A DNA stretch of 64,000 bases. It comes from Pseudomonas kermanshahensis. Its GTDB lineage: Bacteria; Pseudomonadota; Gammaproteobacteria; Pseudomonadales; Pseudomonadaceae. The notes below the pieces were generated by a model, which was not told the DNA's origin, searched no databases, and saw only the letters and a list, made by a program, of their open reading frames with translations. The stretch spans positions 5,008,001 through 5,072,000 of the forward strand of contig NZ_JABWRY020000001.1 of assembly GCF_014269205.2 (NCBI RefSeq), written 5' to 3'. Positions 1-9,032 of the stretch are shown one piece after another. Numbering within the stretch: position 1 is the first letter of the stretch; the number at the start of each line of letters is the position of its first letter. Both the position numbers and the translations under genes were made by a program.

Positions 1-1
1 A

Positions 2-1831
2 GCCAAGGAGTACATCGACGAACACGGCGAAGATGGCCGCAAAGCCAACCTGTTCGGCCAGGAATTCAACGGTACCGTCTGGTCCATCGCGCAGATGAAC
101 ATGCTGCTGCATGGCATCAGCAACGCCTGGTTGGAGAACGAAGACACCCTGGCCGACCCCCGGCATATCGAGGCCGGCGAACTGCGCCGCTTTGACCGAG
201 TCCTCACCAACCCGCCGTTCTCCATCAACTGGGGCCATACCGAGAAAAGCCCGGATGGCAGTTTGGCCTGGAACCCGACATTCCGCGAGCAGCGCTTCCG
301 CTTCGGCGAGGTGCCGCTTGGCTCGAAAAAAGCCGACCTGATGTTCCTCCAGCACATGCTCGCCGTAACCCGCGACGAGGGCATGATCGCCACCGTACTG
401 CCCCATGGCGTGCTATTTCGGAGCGGTGAGGAGCGCAGCATCCGCGCTGGCATTATCGAGAACGACCTGCTCGAAGCCGTAATCGGCCTGCCGGCCAACC
501 TGTTCTACGGTACCGGCATCCCGGCCTGCATCCTGATCCTGCGCCAACAGAAGCAGGAAGGTGCCAACCGTGTCAGCGCAAAACCTGCTGAGCGCCAGGG
601 CAAGGTGCTGTTTATCAACGCCGACCGCGAATACTTCGAGGGCCGTGCGCAGAACTACCTGCTGCCCGAGCATATCGAGAAGATTACAACCGCCTTCGAC
701 GAATTCCGTCGGATCGAAGCCCTCAGCGACGTGGTGGATATCGCTACCCTGCGCGACAACGATTACAACCTGAACATCCGCCGCTACGTGGATAACGCAC
801 CGCCGCCCGAGCCGCATGATGTGCGTGCGCACCTGCTGGGGGGTGTGCCCAAAGCCGAAGTTCAAGCTAAAGCGCAGCTATTCGCCGCCCACGGCCTCGA
901 TCCGCACGATCTGTTCGTGGAGCGCGACGCACAGTATCTAGACTTCCACATCGACCTTACCCGCCGCACCGACATCAAGCCTGCAATCGAAGGCAATGCA
1001 GGCCTGCAGGCCAAGGAAGCCGCCCTGCGTGAGGCATTCGAGCGTTGGTGGCACGAACACAGTCCGCGTATCACCGCACTGGCAGGAAAGCTAGATAACA
1101 GCGCTGCAATGGTCGAACTGCGCGGTGAATTGTTGGCCAGTTTTAGCAAGACGCTGGAAGGCATCGGCCTGCTCGACCCCTTCCAGGTGAGGGGCATCGT
1201 CGCTGGTTTCTGGTACCAGAGCAAATATGACTTTCTCGGCCTGATGGCCCGCGGCAGCCGGGGTGTTATCGATGCCTGGCGCACGAGCATCATCACTGCT
1301 CTGGAAGACAAGACCAGCAAGCATAGCCCGCTCGAGCACAAGCTAGTGAAATTCCTGCTCGGTGATTTCGTTGCCGAGTTGGCCGAGCTGGAAGCGGAAA
1401 AGGTCAAACTAGATAGTCAGCTCAAGGCCGCATCCCCAAGCAAGGGGGAAGAGGCTGACGAGGCTGACAGCGCGACTGATACAGATGACGAGGAGAACAC
1501 CGTCGACGAAGCCCAGCTCAAGGCCTGGAAGGCCGAGTTGACCAAGGTGAAGAAACTGCTCAGAAACCGGCAGGATAACTTCGCCAGCCACCTGAATCAG
1601 GCCGTCGACGGGCTGGACGAACCACAAGCCGCCGAGCTGCTGTTGACCATTCTGCACAACGATATGCAGGCCATCGTCGAGCGCTATATCACCGCGCAAC
1701 GCAAGCTACTCGCTGCTGCCTTAGAGAATTGGTGGGACAAGTATCGGGTGACACTGAACGAGATCGAGCACAAGCGAGATGCTGCGGCGCTGGCGCTACA
1801 AGGGTTCTTGAGGGGGCTGGGGTATGTGTGA
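2..1831 (+). CDS. hsdM: Type I restriction-modification system methyltransferase subunit HsdM (5' partial)
   Basis: This is the modification subunit, which methylates adenine at N6 with S-adenosylmethionine in the HsdM2S complex. The frame is open to the left edge, so the N-terminus lies outside the window and 609 residues are visible. The stretch GTVWSIAQMNMLLHGI (about residues 24-40) is typical of the HsdM SAM-binding core, and the catalytic NPPF motif is at 209-220. The C-terminal third has an acidic linker (about 1440-1500) followed by a charged, probably coiled-coil helix, as in long HsdM proteins that dock HsdS. The stop overlaps the hsdS start by 8 bp, so the two are translationally coupled. 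An internal ATG at 95 is not the start because coding similarity extends upstream of it. Confidence 0.95.
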   Translation, partial: AKEYIDEHGEDGRKANLFGQEFNGTVWSIAQMNMLLHGISNAWLENEDTLADPRHIEAGELRRFDRVLTNPPFSINWGHTEKSPDGSLAWNPTFREQRFRFGEVPLGSKKADLMFLQHMLAVTRDEGMIATVLPHGVLFRSGEERSIRAGIIENDLLEAVIGLPANLFYGTGIPACILILRQQKQEGANRVSAKPAERQGKVLFINADREYFEGRAQNYLLPEHIEKITTAFDEFRRIEALSDVVDIATLRDNDYNLNIRRYVDNAPPPEPHDVRAHLLGGVPKAEVQAKAQLFAAHGLDPHDLFVERDAQYLDFHIDLTRRTDIKPAIEGNAGLQAKEAALREAFERWWHEHSPRITALAGKLDNSAAMVELRGELLASFSKTLEGIGLLDPFQVRGIVAGFWYQSKYDFLGLMARGSRGVIDAWRTSIITALEDKTSKHSPLEHKLVKFLLGDFVAELAELEAEKVKLDSQLKAASPSKGEEADEADSATDTDDEENTVDEAQLKAWKAELTKVKKLLRNRQDNFASHLNQAVDGLDEPQAAELLLTILHNDMQAIVERYITAQRKLLAAALENWWDKYRVTLNEIEHKRDAAALALQGFLRGLGYV

Positions 1832-3146
1832 GCAGGCCAATAACCCATACGAAGATTTCCTGCAGAAGTTACCTTGCGACTGGGAACGTCTTGCGATTCG
1901 CGAAATCGGCACAATTACTGGCGGGGGTACGCCCTCGCGGGAGATACCTTCCTACTGGCATGGAGATATTCCGTGGGTTACGCCTGGCGAGATCAGTAGC
2001 ACGCAAACTCAACTGCTGCATCGCACACAAGAGCACATCAGTCACACTGGGCTAAATGGCAGTGGAGCTAATTTGCTTCCTGCAGGCTCGTTGATGGTTA
2101 CTACTCGGGCAACACTTGGGGCCAGAGCTATCAATGCTGTTTCGATGGCAACCAACCAAGGCTTCAAGTCGATTATTTTCAAGAACCTCGCCGATGGAGG
2201 GTACTATTTTCACCTTTTTGAGAAGGTTAAACCTGAGCTGGTCCGTCGAGCCTCAGGAACAACCTTTCTCGAAATATCAGGTGCCGAGTTTGGCAATATT
2301 CAGGTACCAAACCCGCCCAATCTTGAAAAAAAACTCATCGTCCAAATCCTCGACACCCTCGACACTGCTATCTGCGAAACCGAGGCTCTGATCGACAAGC
2401 TCAAAGTCGTCAAGCACGGCCTGCTGCACGACCTGCTATCTCGCGGAATCAACGTCCATGGCCAACTGCGACCACCGCAGAGCGAAGCACCGCAGCTTTA
2501 TAAGGAATCGCCGCTAGGGTGGATTCCAAAGGAGTGGGAAGTAAAACCGGCGGAAAGTGTCTGTGAGGCTGTGATTGACTGCAAAAACCGCACGCCACCG
2601 ATTGTGGAGAGCGGTCATCCAGTTGTTCGAACTCCGAATGTTCGTGATGGGAGATTTGTATTCACAGAACTCGTATTCACTGACGAGGCATCTTACAAAA
2701 TCTGGACGCAGCGTGGGCGCCCTCGCCCAGGTGATGTACTAATCACACGAGAAGCACCTGTTGGCGAAGTGTGCTTGGTTCCTGCCGATATGCAGGAGGC
2801 TTGTTTGGGGCAACGCATGATGATGTATCAGCCAGATCCCTCACTTTTGCGTAGTGACTTCATGCTGATTGCGCTTATGTCGCAACCTGTTCAGCGTGTC
2901 TTGATTGACAAGGCAGGTGGCTCGACAGTCGGTCATGTGCGCGTTGGTGATATTCGCCTACTCGCGGTGCCTGTTCCGCCATTGACAGAGCAGGTGAAGA
3001 TTGTCGATCAATATCAAGCGGCTGTAGAACGGTTAAGCGCAGAAGAGAGCACCTTGGTGAAGCTCCGATACAGCAAAGTAGGCCTGATGAATGATCTGCT
3101 GACCGGCTACGTGCGCGTCACCTCGCTGGGGGAAGCATTGTCATGA
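1824..3146 (+). CDS. hsdS: Type I restriction-modification specificity subunit HsdS
   Basis: HsdS carries the two target-recognition domains that read the two halves of the bipartite DNA site and direct both HsdM and HsdR. The 440 residues show the usual two-fold layout. TRD1 spans about 13-185. A conserved helix follows at about 186-215 (LDTLDTAICETEALIDKLK, then LLHDLLSRG). TRD2 spans about 235-400, and a second helix ends in GLMNDLLTGYVRV. The parallel LLHDLLSRG and LMNDLLTG endings mark the repeated half-subunits. The ATG lies inside the end of hsdM. The TRD-coding parts look visibly richer in A and T than hsdM or hsdR, as expected for segments exchanged by recombination. Confidence 0.95.
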   Translation: MCEQANNPYEDFLQKLPCDWERLAIREIGTITGGGTPSREIPSYWHGDIPWVTPGEISSTQTQLLHRTQEHISHTGLNGSGANLLPAGSLMVTTRATLGARAINAVSMATNQGFKSIIFKNLADGGYYFHLFEKVKPELVRRASGTTFLEISGAEFGNIQVPNPPNLEKKLIVQILDTLDTAICETEALIDKLKVVKHGLLHDLLSRGINVHGQLRPPQSEAPQLYKESPLGWIPKEWEVKPAESVCEAVIDCKNRTPPIVESGHPVVRTPNVRDGRFVFTELVFTDEASYKIWTQRGRPRPGDVLITREAPVGEVCLVPADMQEACLGQRMMMYQPDPSLLRSDFMLIALMSQPVQRVLIDKAGGSTVGHVRVGDIRLLAVPVPPLTEQVKIVDQYQAAVERLSAEESTLVKLRYSKVGLMNDLLTGYVRVTSLGEALS

Positions 3147-3194
3147 TTTGTGCACAAATCGTTCAACGGCCTGTTGGACAAATGGAACCCTGAT

Positions 3195-4847
3195 ATGCCC
3201 CATCGCCTGCCGCCCCGCGAATCCCTTACCGTCGAGTTCAAGAGCGACCGCAGCAAGCTCCCCGACCGCGAGCTGATCGAGGCGCTGATCTGCCTGGCCA
3301 ATGCCGAGGGCGGTGAGCTGTGGTTGGGCGTCGAGGACGACGGCACACCCACCGGCCTGCATCCCGAGCATCGCCTGCTGGAAGGCTTGGCCGGCATGGT
3401 CGCAGCGCGTACCTCGCCGTCGCTGAGCGTAAAGGCCGAAGCGCTCGACATCGACGGCGTGACTGTAGCGCGTATCCATGTGCCTAAAGCCCTGGGCGAG
3501 GTTGCCACAACCAGCGGCGTATACCTGCGCCGCCGGCTAAAGCACGACGGCACCCCCGAATGCGTGGCCATGCTGCCGCATGAGCGCAACAGCCGGGCGA
3601 GCAGTTTCGGCCTGCTCGATGTCTCCGCCCAGCCGGTAGCCGGTGCCACCCTCGCCGACCTCGACCCGCTGGAGCGCGAACGTCTGCGCCAGGCGGTACA
3701 ACAGTTCGGCGGCGACCGCGTGCTGCTGGAGTTGGACGACGAGGCCCTCGACGGTGCGTTGCTACTGACCGCGCGCCAAGCCGATGGCTCGCGTGTACCG
3801 ACCCTCACCGGCCTGCTTTTGATCGGCCGGGAAACCTCCTTGCGCCAACTGCTGCCCACCCATGAGTTCGCTTTCCAGGTGCTGGCCCAACAGGCAGTGC
3901 GCTTCAACGAGTTCCGCCGGTTCCCGCTGCTCAAGGCACTGGACTGGCTGGAAACCAACTTCCGCCCCTACAACCCCGAGGAAGAACTGCAGGTAGGGCT
4001 GTTCCGCGTGCCAGTGCCCAAGGTCGATCTCGGCGCCTTTCGTGAAGCCGTCGCCAATGCCTTGGTCCATCGCGATTACCACGGCAGAGGCGCGGTGCAT
4101 GTGCGCCTGGAGGACGATGCCCTGGTGGTCAGTAACCCCGGTGGCCTGGTTGATGGCGTGACCCTGACCAATCTGCTGGTGACCGAACCGCGCCCGCGCA
4201 ACCCGGCGCTGGCCGATGCCATGAAGCGCGTTGGCGTAGTTGAACGCTCCGGCCGAGGCGTGGACAAGATTTTCCGCGGCATGCTCAAATTTGGCCGACC
4301 GGCCCCAGATTACAGCTACACCACCGCCCAGAGCGTGGTACTGCGCTTGCCCACTGCAGAGGCCGACCTGGACTTCCGCCGCCTGGTAGTCGAGCAGGAG
4401 CGCGCTACCAACGCCGAACTGCCCATCGACAGCCTGATCGCCCTGGCCGCCCTGCGCGAAAGCAAGCGCGTCACGGCCGACGAATTGGCCGTACAGATCC
4501 AGCGCGACACTGCAAGCGCCAAACGCACCCTGGAAGCCCTGACCGAAGCCGGCTTGGTGGAGGCTCACGGTTCTACCAGAGGGCGCAGCTACACGCTGTC
4601 AGCCAGCCTGTACCAGGCAGTGGGCGATAAAGCCGCCTATACCCGCCAGGCAGGCTTCACACCCATTCAACATGAACAAATGGTCTTGAACTATGTGCAG
4701 CAGCATGGGCAGATTCAGCGCTCTGAAGTAATGGATCTTTGTCGCCTTTCACCTGATCAGGCGGCAAAACTGCTCAAACGAATGAAAGGCAATGGCGCAT
4801 TGATACAGCACGGTGAGCGGCGTTGGGCAGTCTATAAGCTCGGCTAA
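3195..4847 (+). CDS. AlbA_2/Schlafen-type ATP-binding protein (RecG-like) within the hsd operon
   Basis: The product is about 550 residues. An N-terminal AlbA_2 (Schlafen AlbA) domain starts at once (RESLTVEFK, then ALICLANAEGGELWLGVEDD). In the middle is a GHKL-type ATPase-like domain (about residues 283-370: EAVANALVHRDYHGRG, VSNPGGL, ERSGRGVDKI). The C-terminus has two winged-helix-like segments. Proteins of this family are often annotated as putative transcriptional regulators or ATP-dependent helicases, and they recur between hsdS and hsdR in type I systems; their exact role is unknown. I chose the ATG at 3195 because the family begins right there. A GTG at 3150, four bases after the hsdS stop, would add 15 residues and is a real alternative. 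Nucleic-acid binding linked to the restriction system is inferred. Confidence 0.85.
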   Translation: MPHRLPPRESLTVEFKSDRSKLPDRELIEALICLANAEGGELWLGVEDDGTPTGLHPEHRLLEGLAGMVAARTSPSLSVKAEALDIDGVTVARIHVPKALGEVATTSGVYLRRRLKHDGTPECVAMLPHERNSRASSFGLLDVSAQPVAGATLADLDPLERERLRQAVQQFGGDRVLLELDDEALDGALLLTARQADGSRVPTLTGLLLIGRETSLRQLLPTHEFAFQVLAQQAVRFNEFRRFPLLKALDWLETNFRPYNPEEELQVGLFRVPVPKVDLGAFREAVANALVHRDYHGRGAVHVRLEDDALVVSNPGGLVDGVTLTNLLVTEPRPRNPALADAMKRVGVVERSGRGVDKIFRGMLKFGRPAPDYSYTTAQSVVLRLPTAEADLDFRRLVVEQERATNAELPIDSLIALAALRESKRVTADELAVQIQRDTASAKRTLEALTEAGLVEAHGSTRGRSYTLSASLYQAVGDKAAYTRQAGFTPIQHEQMVLNYVQQHGQIQRSEVMDLCRLSPDQAAKLLKRMKGNGALIQHGERRWAVYKLG

Positions 4848-4850
4848 AAA

Positions 4851-4890
4851 CGCTATGAGCCGCTATGAGCCGCTATGAGCCTGTATGAGC
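4851..4890 (+). repeat. Tandem 10-bp repeat between the AlbA-type gene and hsdR
   Basis: Three exact copies of CGCTATGAGC (4851-4860, 4861-4870, 4871-4880) are followed by one variant, CTGTATGAGC (4881-4890). The array starts three bases after the stop codon of the preceding gene. It lies within the short operon-internal gap before the hsdR ribosome-binding site. Confidence 0.9.
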
Positions 4891-4925
4891 CCATACACGC
4901 CTGAACTGGATTAAAGGAGTAACCC

Positions 4926-7900
4926 GTGGGCTGGGAACTGGAAGACGTCGAAAAACCCTTTGTAACTCAGTTACAAGGGCTGAACTGGAAGCATATCGAG
5001 GGTAGCTTCGACGACCCAGCCATCACTGGCCGCAGCAGCTTCAGTGAAGTCATTCAGCGGGGCGCACTGACCGAGCGCTTGCGTGCCATCAACCTGCGCG
5101 ACGGTCAGCCTTGGCTGGACAATGAGCGCATTGCCGAAGCGCTGGCGGCCATTACCCGTGTGGGTACCGGCAAGCTGATGGAAAACAACCAGACCGTCAC
5201 TGAGCTGCTGCTCAAAGGCATCACTGTCGATGGTCTCCCAGGCTGGGAAGGCGGGCGCGGCCAGACTATCCAGTACATCGACTGGGACACCCCCAGCAAT
5301 AACCACTTCAGCGTGATCAACCAGTACCGGGTGGACTGCCCGCCCGGCTATAACAGTGGCAAAAAGTTTATCGTTCCGGATTTGGTGTTGCTGGTAAACG
5401 GCATCCCTCTGGTAGTGGTGGAATGCAAGAGCCCCTCCATTCCAGAACCGCTGGCCGAGGCTGTCGATCAGTTGCGCCGCTACAGCAACCAGCGCAAAGC
5501 GGCCTTCGAGGTCGAGGAAAACGAGGGCAACGAGACACTGTTCGCCAGCGTGCAGTTGCTGATCGCCAGTAGCTTCGACGAGGCACGGGTGGGCTGCATT
5601 GGTGCAGGCTTTGGGCATTTCTCCCAATGGAAGACAGTGGTTGGCCCGGATGGCAACGGCAGCGAGCAGTCAGTAGTCGAGCACTTGAGAAAAGCCAAAC
5701 TGTCCGAGCAGGAGCGCCTGGTGGCAGGCATGCTGACGCCCGCCCATTTGCTCGACCTGATCCGGCATTTCATGCTGTTTATGCAGGTTGGCGGGCAGAC
5801 CATCAAGACAGCCTGTCGCTACCAGCAGTACCGTGCGGTAAACCGCACGGTAACCCGCATGAAACGCGGGCAGACGCGCCTTGAGCATGGCGAGAGTGAC
5901 CAACGCGGCGGGATCGTTTGGCATACACAGGGCTCGGGCAAGAGCCTGACCATGGTGTTTCTTGTGCGCAAGATGCGCACAGATAGCCAGCTGCGTCGCT
6001 TCAAGATCATCGTGGTCACTGACCGTAAAGACCTGCAAAACCAACTCGCTGCCACCGCTGCTCTGAGCGGTGAACTGCCAGAGGTGGCCTCCAATATTGA
6101 GGGTGTTAAAGCCTTGGCACGTCGGCAGGGCCCCGGCCTGGTATTCGCCACCATCCAGAAGTATCGCAACACCGAGCAAGAGGAAGATGGGGAGGCACTG
6201 ATCCCTGTGAACGCTGCGCCTTCCCTGAAAGCTGCCGAAAAGCGCGCGATCTACCAGGCAAGCAAACTGTTCGAGGTGCTCAACTATGACGAGAGCATTC
6301 TGGCATTGATCGATGAGGCGCACCGTACCCAGGCCGGCGATCTACACGCAAACCTGCTGGCGGGCCTGCCCAACTGCGTTCGTATCGGTTTTACCGGTAC
6401 ACCGATCATCATGGGCGATAAAAAACGCACCCACGAAATTTTCGGTGCGTTCATCGACAAATACACCATCAAGGAAGCCGAGATAGATGGCGCGACAGTG
6501 CCTGTGCTTTACGAAGGACGCACTGCCCAGGGCGCTGTGAAAGACGGGGCCAGCCTGGATGAGCTGTTCGAGGATTTGTTCCGCGAGCACAGCCAGGACG
6601 AGCTGGAACTGATCAAGAAAAAGTACGCCACCAAAGGCCATATCCTCGATGCCCCAGCGCTGATTGCCGACAAGGCGCGCGATATCCTCAGACACTACGT
6701 CACCCACATCCTGCCCAATGGCTATAAGGCGCAAGTGGTGGCCTATAGCCGGATTGCAGCTACCCGCTATTTTCATGCACTGCAGGCCGCCCGCGATGAG
6801 CTACTGGCCGATGCCGAGGCACTGTCAGCAGCGGAAAAGGATCTCGACGATGAAGCCCTGTGCCAACGTCCGCCCAAGCTGCAGGCGCTTATACAAGCGT
6901 GGCGCTACCGCGACAAACTCCGCAGCCTGGAATTCGCACCGATAATTTCCAGCTCAAATAACGATCCGGCCGAGTGGAAGACCTGGACGGATGGCAGCAA
7001 GCACGAACAGCTGATCCAACGCTTCAAGAAGCCGCTGAATCATGAGCAACCTGGCAAGGCCGATCCGCTGGCCTTCCTGATCGTCAAGTCTATGTTGCTC
7101 ACCGGCTTTGACGCCCCCATCGAAGGGGTGATGTACCTTGACCGGCCAATCAAGGAAGCAGAACTGCTGCAAGCCATTGCACGGGTCAACCGTACGGGTC
7201 TCGGCAAGCGCTGCGGCATTGTGGTCGACTACTATGGGGTCGCCAACCACCTGCGCGAAGCCTTGGCAGCCTACGCCGACGAGGATATTGAGGGTGCGCT
7301 GAGTAGTATCAAGGACGAGGTGCCGGTGTTGCGTGATAGGCATCTGCGTGTGGTGGATGTGTTGCGTCGCCAGGGCATCGAATCGCTGGAAGATGCCGAA
7401 GCCTGCATTGCCGCACTGGAATCGGAAAAGGTGCGCGCCGAATTTGCTGTAAAGCTCAAAGCGTTCCTCGACTCATTGGACACCGTACTGCCACGCCCCG
7501 AGGGCCTTCCCTTCGTCAAGGATGCCAAGCGCCTCGCCTATATCCATGCACGGGCGCGTGGTCGCTACAAGGACCTGCCGCAACTGGGCAAGGATGTCGG
7601 CGCCAAGGTGCGCAAGCTCATCGACGATCACGTTATCTCACTGGGCATCGACCCAAAGATTCCGCCGATCCAGCTCACAGATGCGGACTTCGAGAAGCAG
7701 CTGTCGCGTAGCGTCAACGACCGCGCCAAGGCCTCAGAGATGGAGCACGCCATTCGCTCGCATGTGCGCAAGCATGCTGATGAAGATCCCGTGCTTTATC
7801 GTAAGCTGTCCGAACGCCTGAACGAGCTGCTCAAGTCACTGGACGAGCAGTGGGAGCAGTTGGTTGAGCAGATGCAGAAGATCATCAACGAGCTGCGCAG

Positions 7901-8252
7901 CGGTCAAATGAGCGATGACTACAGCCCCCTGGATCTGCCCGAGCACTATGCTCCCTTTCTACGCACACTGCTGGATGTGGTGGGTGCCGACACTAATCCA
8001 GAGCCCGCCGAGCTGCTGCGCCTGAAGGATGTGACAGTAGAACTGGTCGATATGTTGGTAGGCGAACTCCAAAGCCACCGCGATATCTGGAGCCCGCGCA
8101 AGCGAGCGGCACAGGAAGAGCTGGCCGGGCAGCTATTCGATTACCTGATGCGCCTGCGTCCGCCCTTGGTTGATGGCGATACGGCGGGTGTGCTTTCTGA
8201 CCGCCTGATAGATCAGGCCAGAGCCGGTCATGAACGATTGATGCAGCTATGA
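4926..8252 (+). CDS. hsdR: Type I restriction endonuclease subunit HsdR
   Basis: HsdR is the motor and nuclease subunit. It translocates DNA with ATP and cuts at a distance from the unmethylated site. The 1108 residues have the standard order. First is an N-terminal PD-(D/E)XK nuclease (VPDLVLLVNG near residue 148 and VVVECKSP near 165). Then come two RecA-like helicase lobes with Walker A HTQGSGKS (about 333), the DEAH-type box LIDEAHRTQ (about 460) and GFTGTPI (about 488), and finally a helical C-terminal domain (LKAFLDSLD onward). The start is GTG, preceded by AAAGGAGT at 4913-4920, an excellent ribosome-binding site at correct spacing. The stop overlaps the next gene by 4 bp (ATGA). Length and motifs suggest an intact enzyme. 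Confidence 0.96.
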   Translation: MGWELEDVEKPFVTQLQGLNWKHIEGSFDDPAITGRSSFSEVIQRGALTERLRAINLRDGQPWLDNERIAEALAAITRVGTGKLMENNQTVTELLLKGITVDGLPGWEGGRGQTIQYIDWDTPSNNHFSVINQYRVDCPPGYNSGKKFIVPDLVLLVNGIPLVVVECKSPSIPEPLAEAVDQLRRYSNQRKAAFEVEENEGNETLFASVQLLIASSFDEARVGCIGAGFGHFSQWKTVVGPDGNGSEQSVVEHLRKAKLSEQERLVAGMLTPAHLLDLIRHFMLFMQVGGQTIKTACRYQQYRAVNRTVTRMKRGQTRLEHGESDQRGGIVWHTQGSGKSLTMVFLVRKMRTDSQLRRFKIIVVTDRKDLQNQLAATAALSGELPEVASNIEGVKALARRQGPGLVFATIQKYRNTEQEEDGEALIPVNAAPSLKAAEKRAIYQASKLFEVLNYDESILALIDEAHRTQAGDLHANLLAGLPNCVRIGFTGTPIIMGDKKRTHEIFGAFIDKYTIKEAEIDGATVPVLYEGRTAQGAVKDGASLDELFEDLFREHSQDELELIKKKYATKGHILDAPALIADKARDILRHYVTHILPNGYKAQVVAYSRIAATRYFHALQAARDELLADAEALSAAEKDLDDEALCQRPPKLQALIQAWRYRDKLRSLEFAPIISSSNNDPAEWKTWTDGSKHEQLIQRFKKPLNHEQPGKADPLAFLIVKSMLLTGFDAPIEGVMYLDRPIKEAELLQAIARVNRTGLGKRCGIVVDYYGVANHLREALAAYADEDIEGALSSIKDEVPVLRDRHLRVVDVLRRQGIESLEDAEACIAALESEKVRAEFAVKLKAFLDSLDTVLPRPEGLPFVKDAKRLAYIHARARGRYKDLPQLGKDVGAKVRKLIDDHVISLGIDPKIPPIQLTDADFEKQLSRSVNDRAKASEMEHAIRSHVRKHADEDPVLYRKLSERLNELLKSLDEQWEQLVEQMQKIINELRSGQMSDDYSPLDLPEHYAPFLRTLLDVVGADTNPEPAELLRLKDVTVELVDMLVGELQSHRDIWSPRKRAAQEELAGQLFDYLMRLRPPLVDGDTAGVLSDRLIDQARAGHERLMQL

Positions 8253-8950
8253 GCGATCAAACCCTCACCGTAGACGATCTGCAACTGACGCTACGCCGCA
8301 GCGCGCGGCGTAAGACACTACAGATCACCGTCGAGCGTGACGGCGCACTTATTCTGTCTGCCCCGCCACAGGTTGAAGAGCAAGCGCTACGGCAATTCGT
8401 AGCGGAAAAAAGCTTCTGGATTTACTCGCGTCTTGCCGAAAAGGAACGGCTGCAGCGCGCCATCCCTACCAAGGAATACGTCGACGGAGAGGGGTTTCTA
8501 TACTTGGGGCGAAGCTATCGCCTCAAATTGGTTGATGAGCAAGATGTGCCGCTGAAACTTTCTGCCGGTCGCTTCCGCCTACTGCGTAGCGAACTGCCAC
8601 ACGCTCGCGAACACTTTATCCGCTGGTACAGCGAACATGCCCGCAGTTGGCTGGCCTTGCGCGTCAGGAACCACCAAGACCGTATGGACCTGACTCCAAG
8701 CGGTGTGCGTGTTCAGGACTTGGGCTATCGCTGGGGCTCCTGTGGCAAGGGTGCACAGCTCTACTTCCATTGGAAGACCATTCTACTGCCCAAGCCTATT
8801 GCAGAATATGTGGTGGTGCATGAGATGGTGCACCTGCAAGAGCCACATCACACCCCAGAATTTTGGCTCCGTCTGGAGCGCATCATGCCTGACTATGCAC
8901 AGCGCAAGACATGGTTGGCAGAACATGGGATCGAAGTCGAAGGGGTCTGA
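8249..8950 (+). CDS. SprT/YgjP-like zinc metallohydrolase (DUF45, M48-like) of the hsd operon
   Basis: This 233-residue protein has the YgjP/DUF45 layout. The N-terminus is beta-rich (SARRKTLQITVERDG, LILSAPP). The zinc site is VVVHEMVHLQEPHHTPEFW near residue 191, an HExxH motif with a downstream His. GYRWGSCGKG before it is the conserved WGSC element of the family. It starts inside the hsdR stop codon, so it is the last gene of the restriction operon. Members of this family are frequent companions of type I restriction genes, but their substrate there is not established. Proteolysis or control of HsdR is only a possibility. Confidence 0.88.
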   Translation: MSDQTLTVDDLQLTLRRSARRKTLQITVERDGALILSAPPQVEEQALRQFVAEKSFWIYSRLAEKERLQRAIPTKEYVDGEGFLYLGRSYRLKLVDEQDVPLKLSAGRFRLLRSELPHAREHFIRWYSEHARSWLALRVRNHQDRMDLTPSGVRVQDLGYRWGSCGKGAQLYFHWKTILLPKPIAEYVVVHEMVHLQEPHHTPEFWLRLERIMPDYAQRKTWLAEHGIEVEGV

Positions 8951-9032
8951 AGCTTTTTCCCTGCTCGTGACCTTCCAAACTTCTGACTGACATTAGCCTC
9001 TAGTCCCAAAGCAAATGGTCAAGCGGATTGGA

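Noticed and set aside
95..1831. hsdM as a complete gene starting at 95
   Set aside because: The frame is open and HsdM-like upstream to base 2, so the true start lies left of the window.
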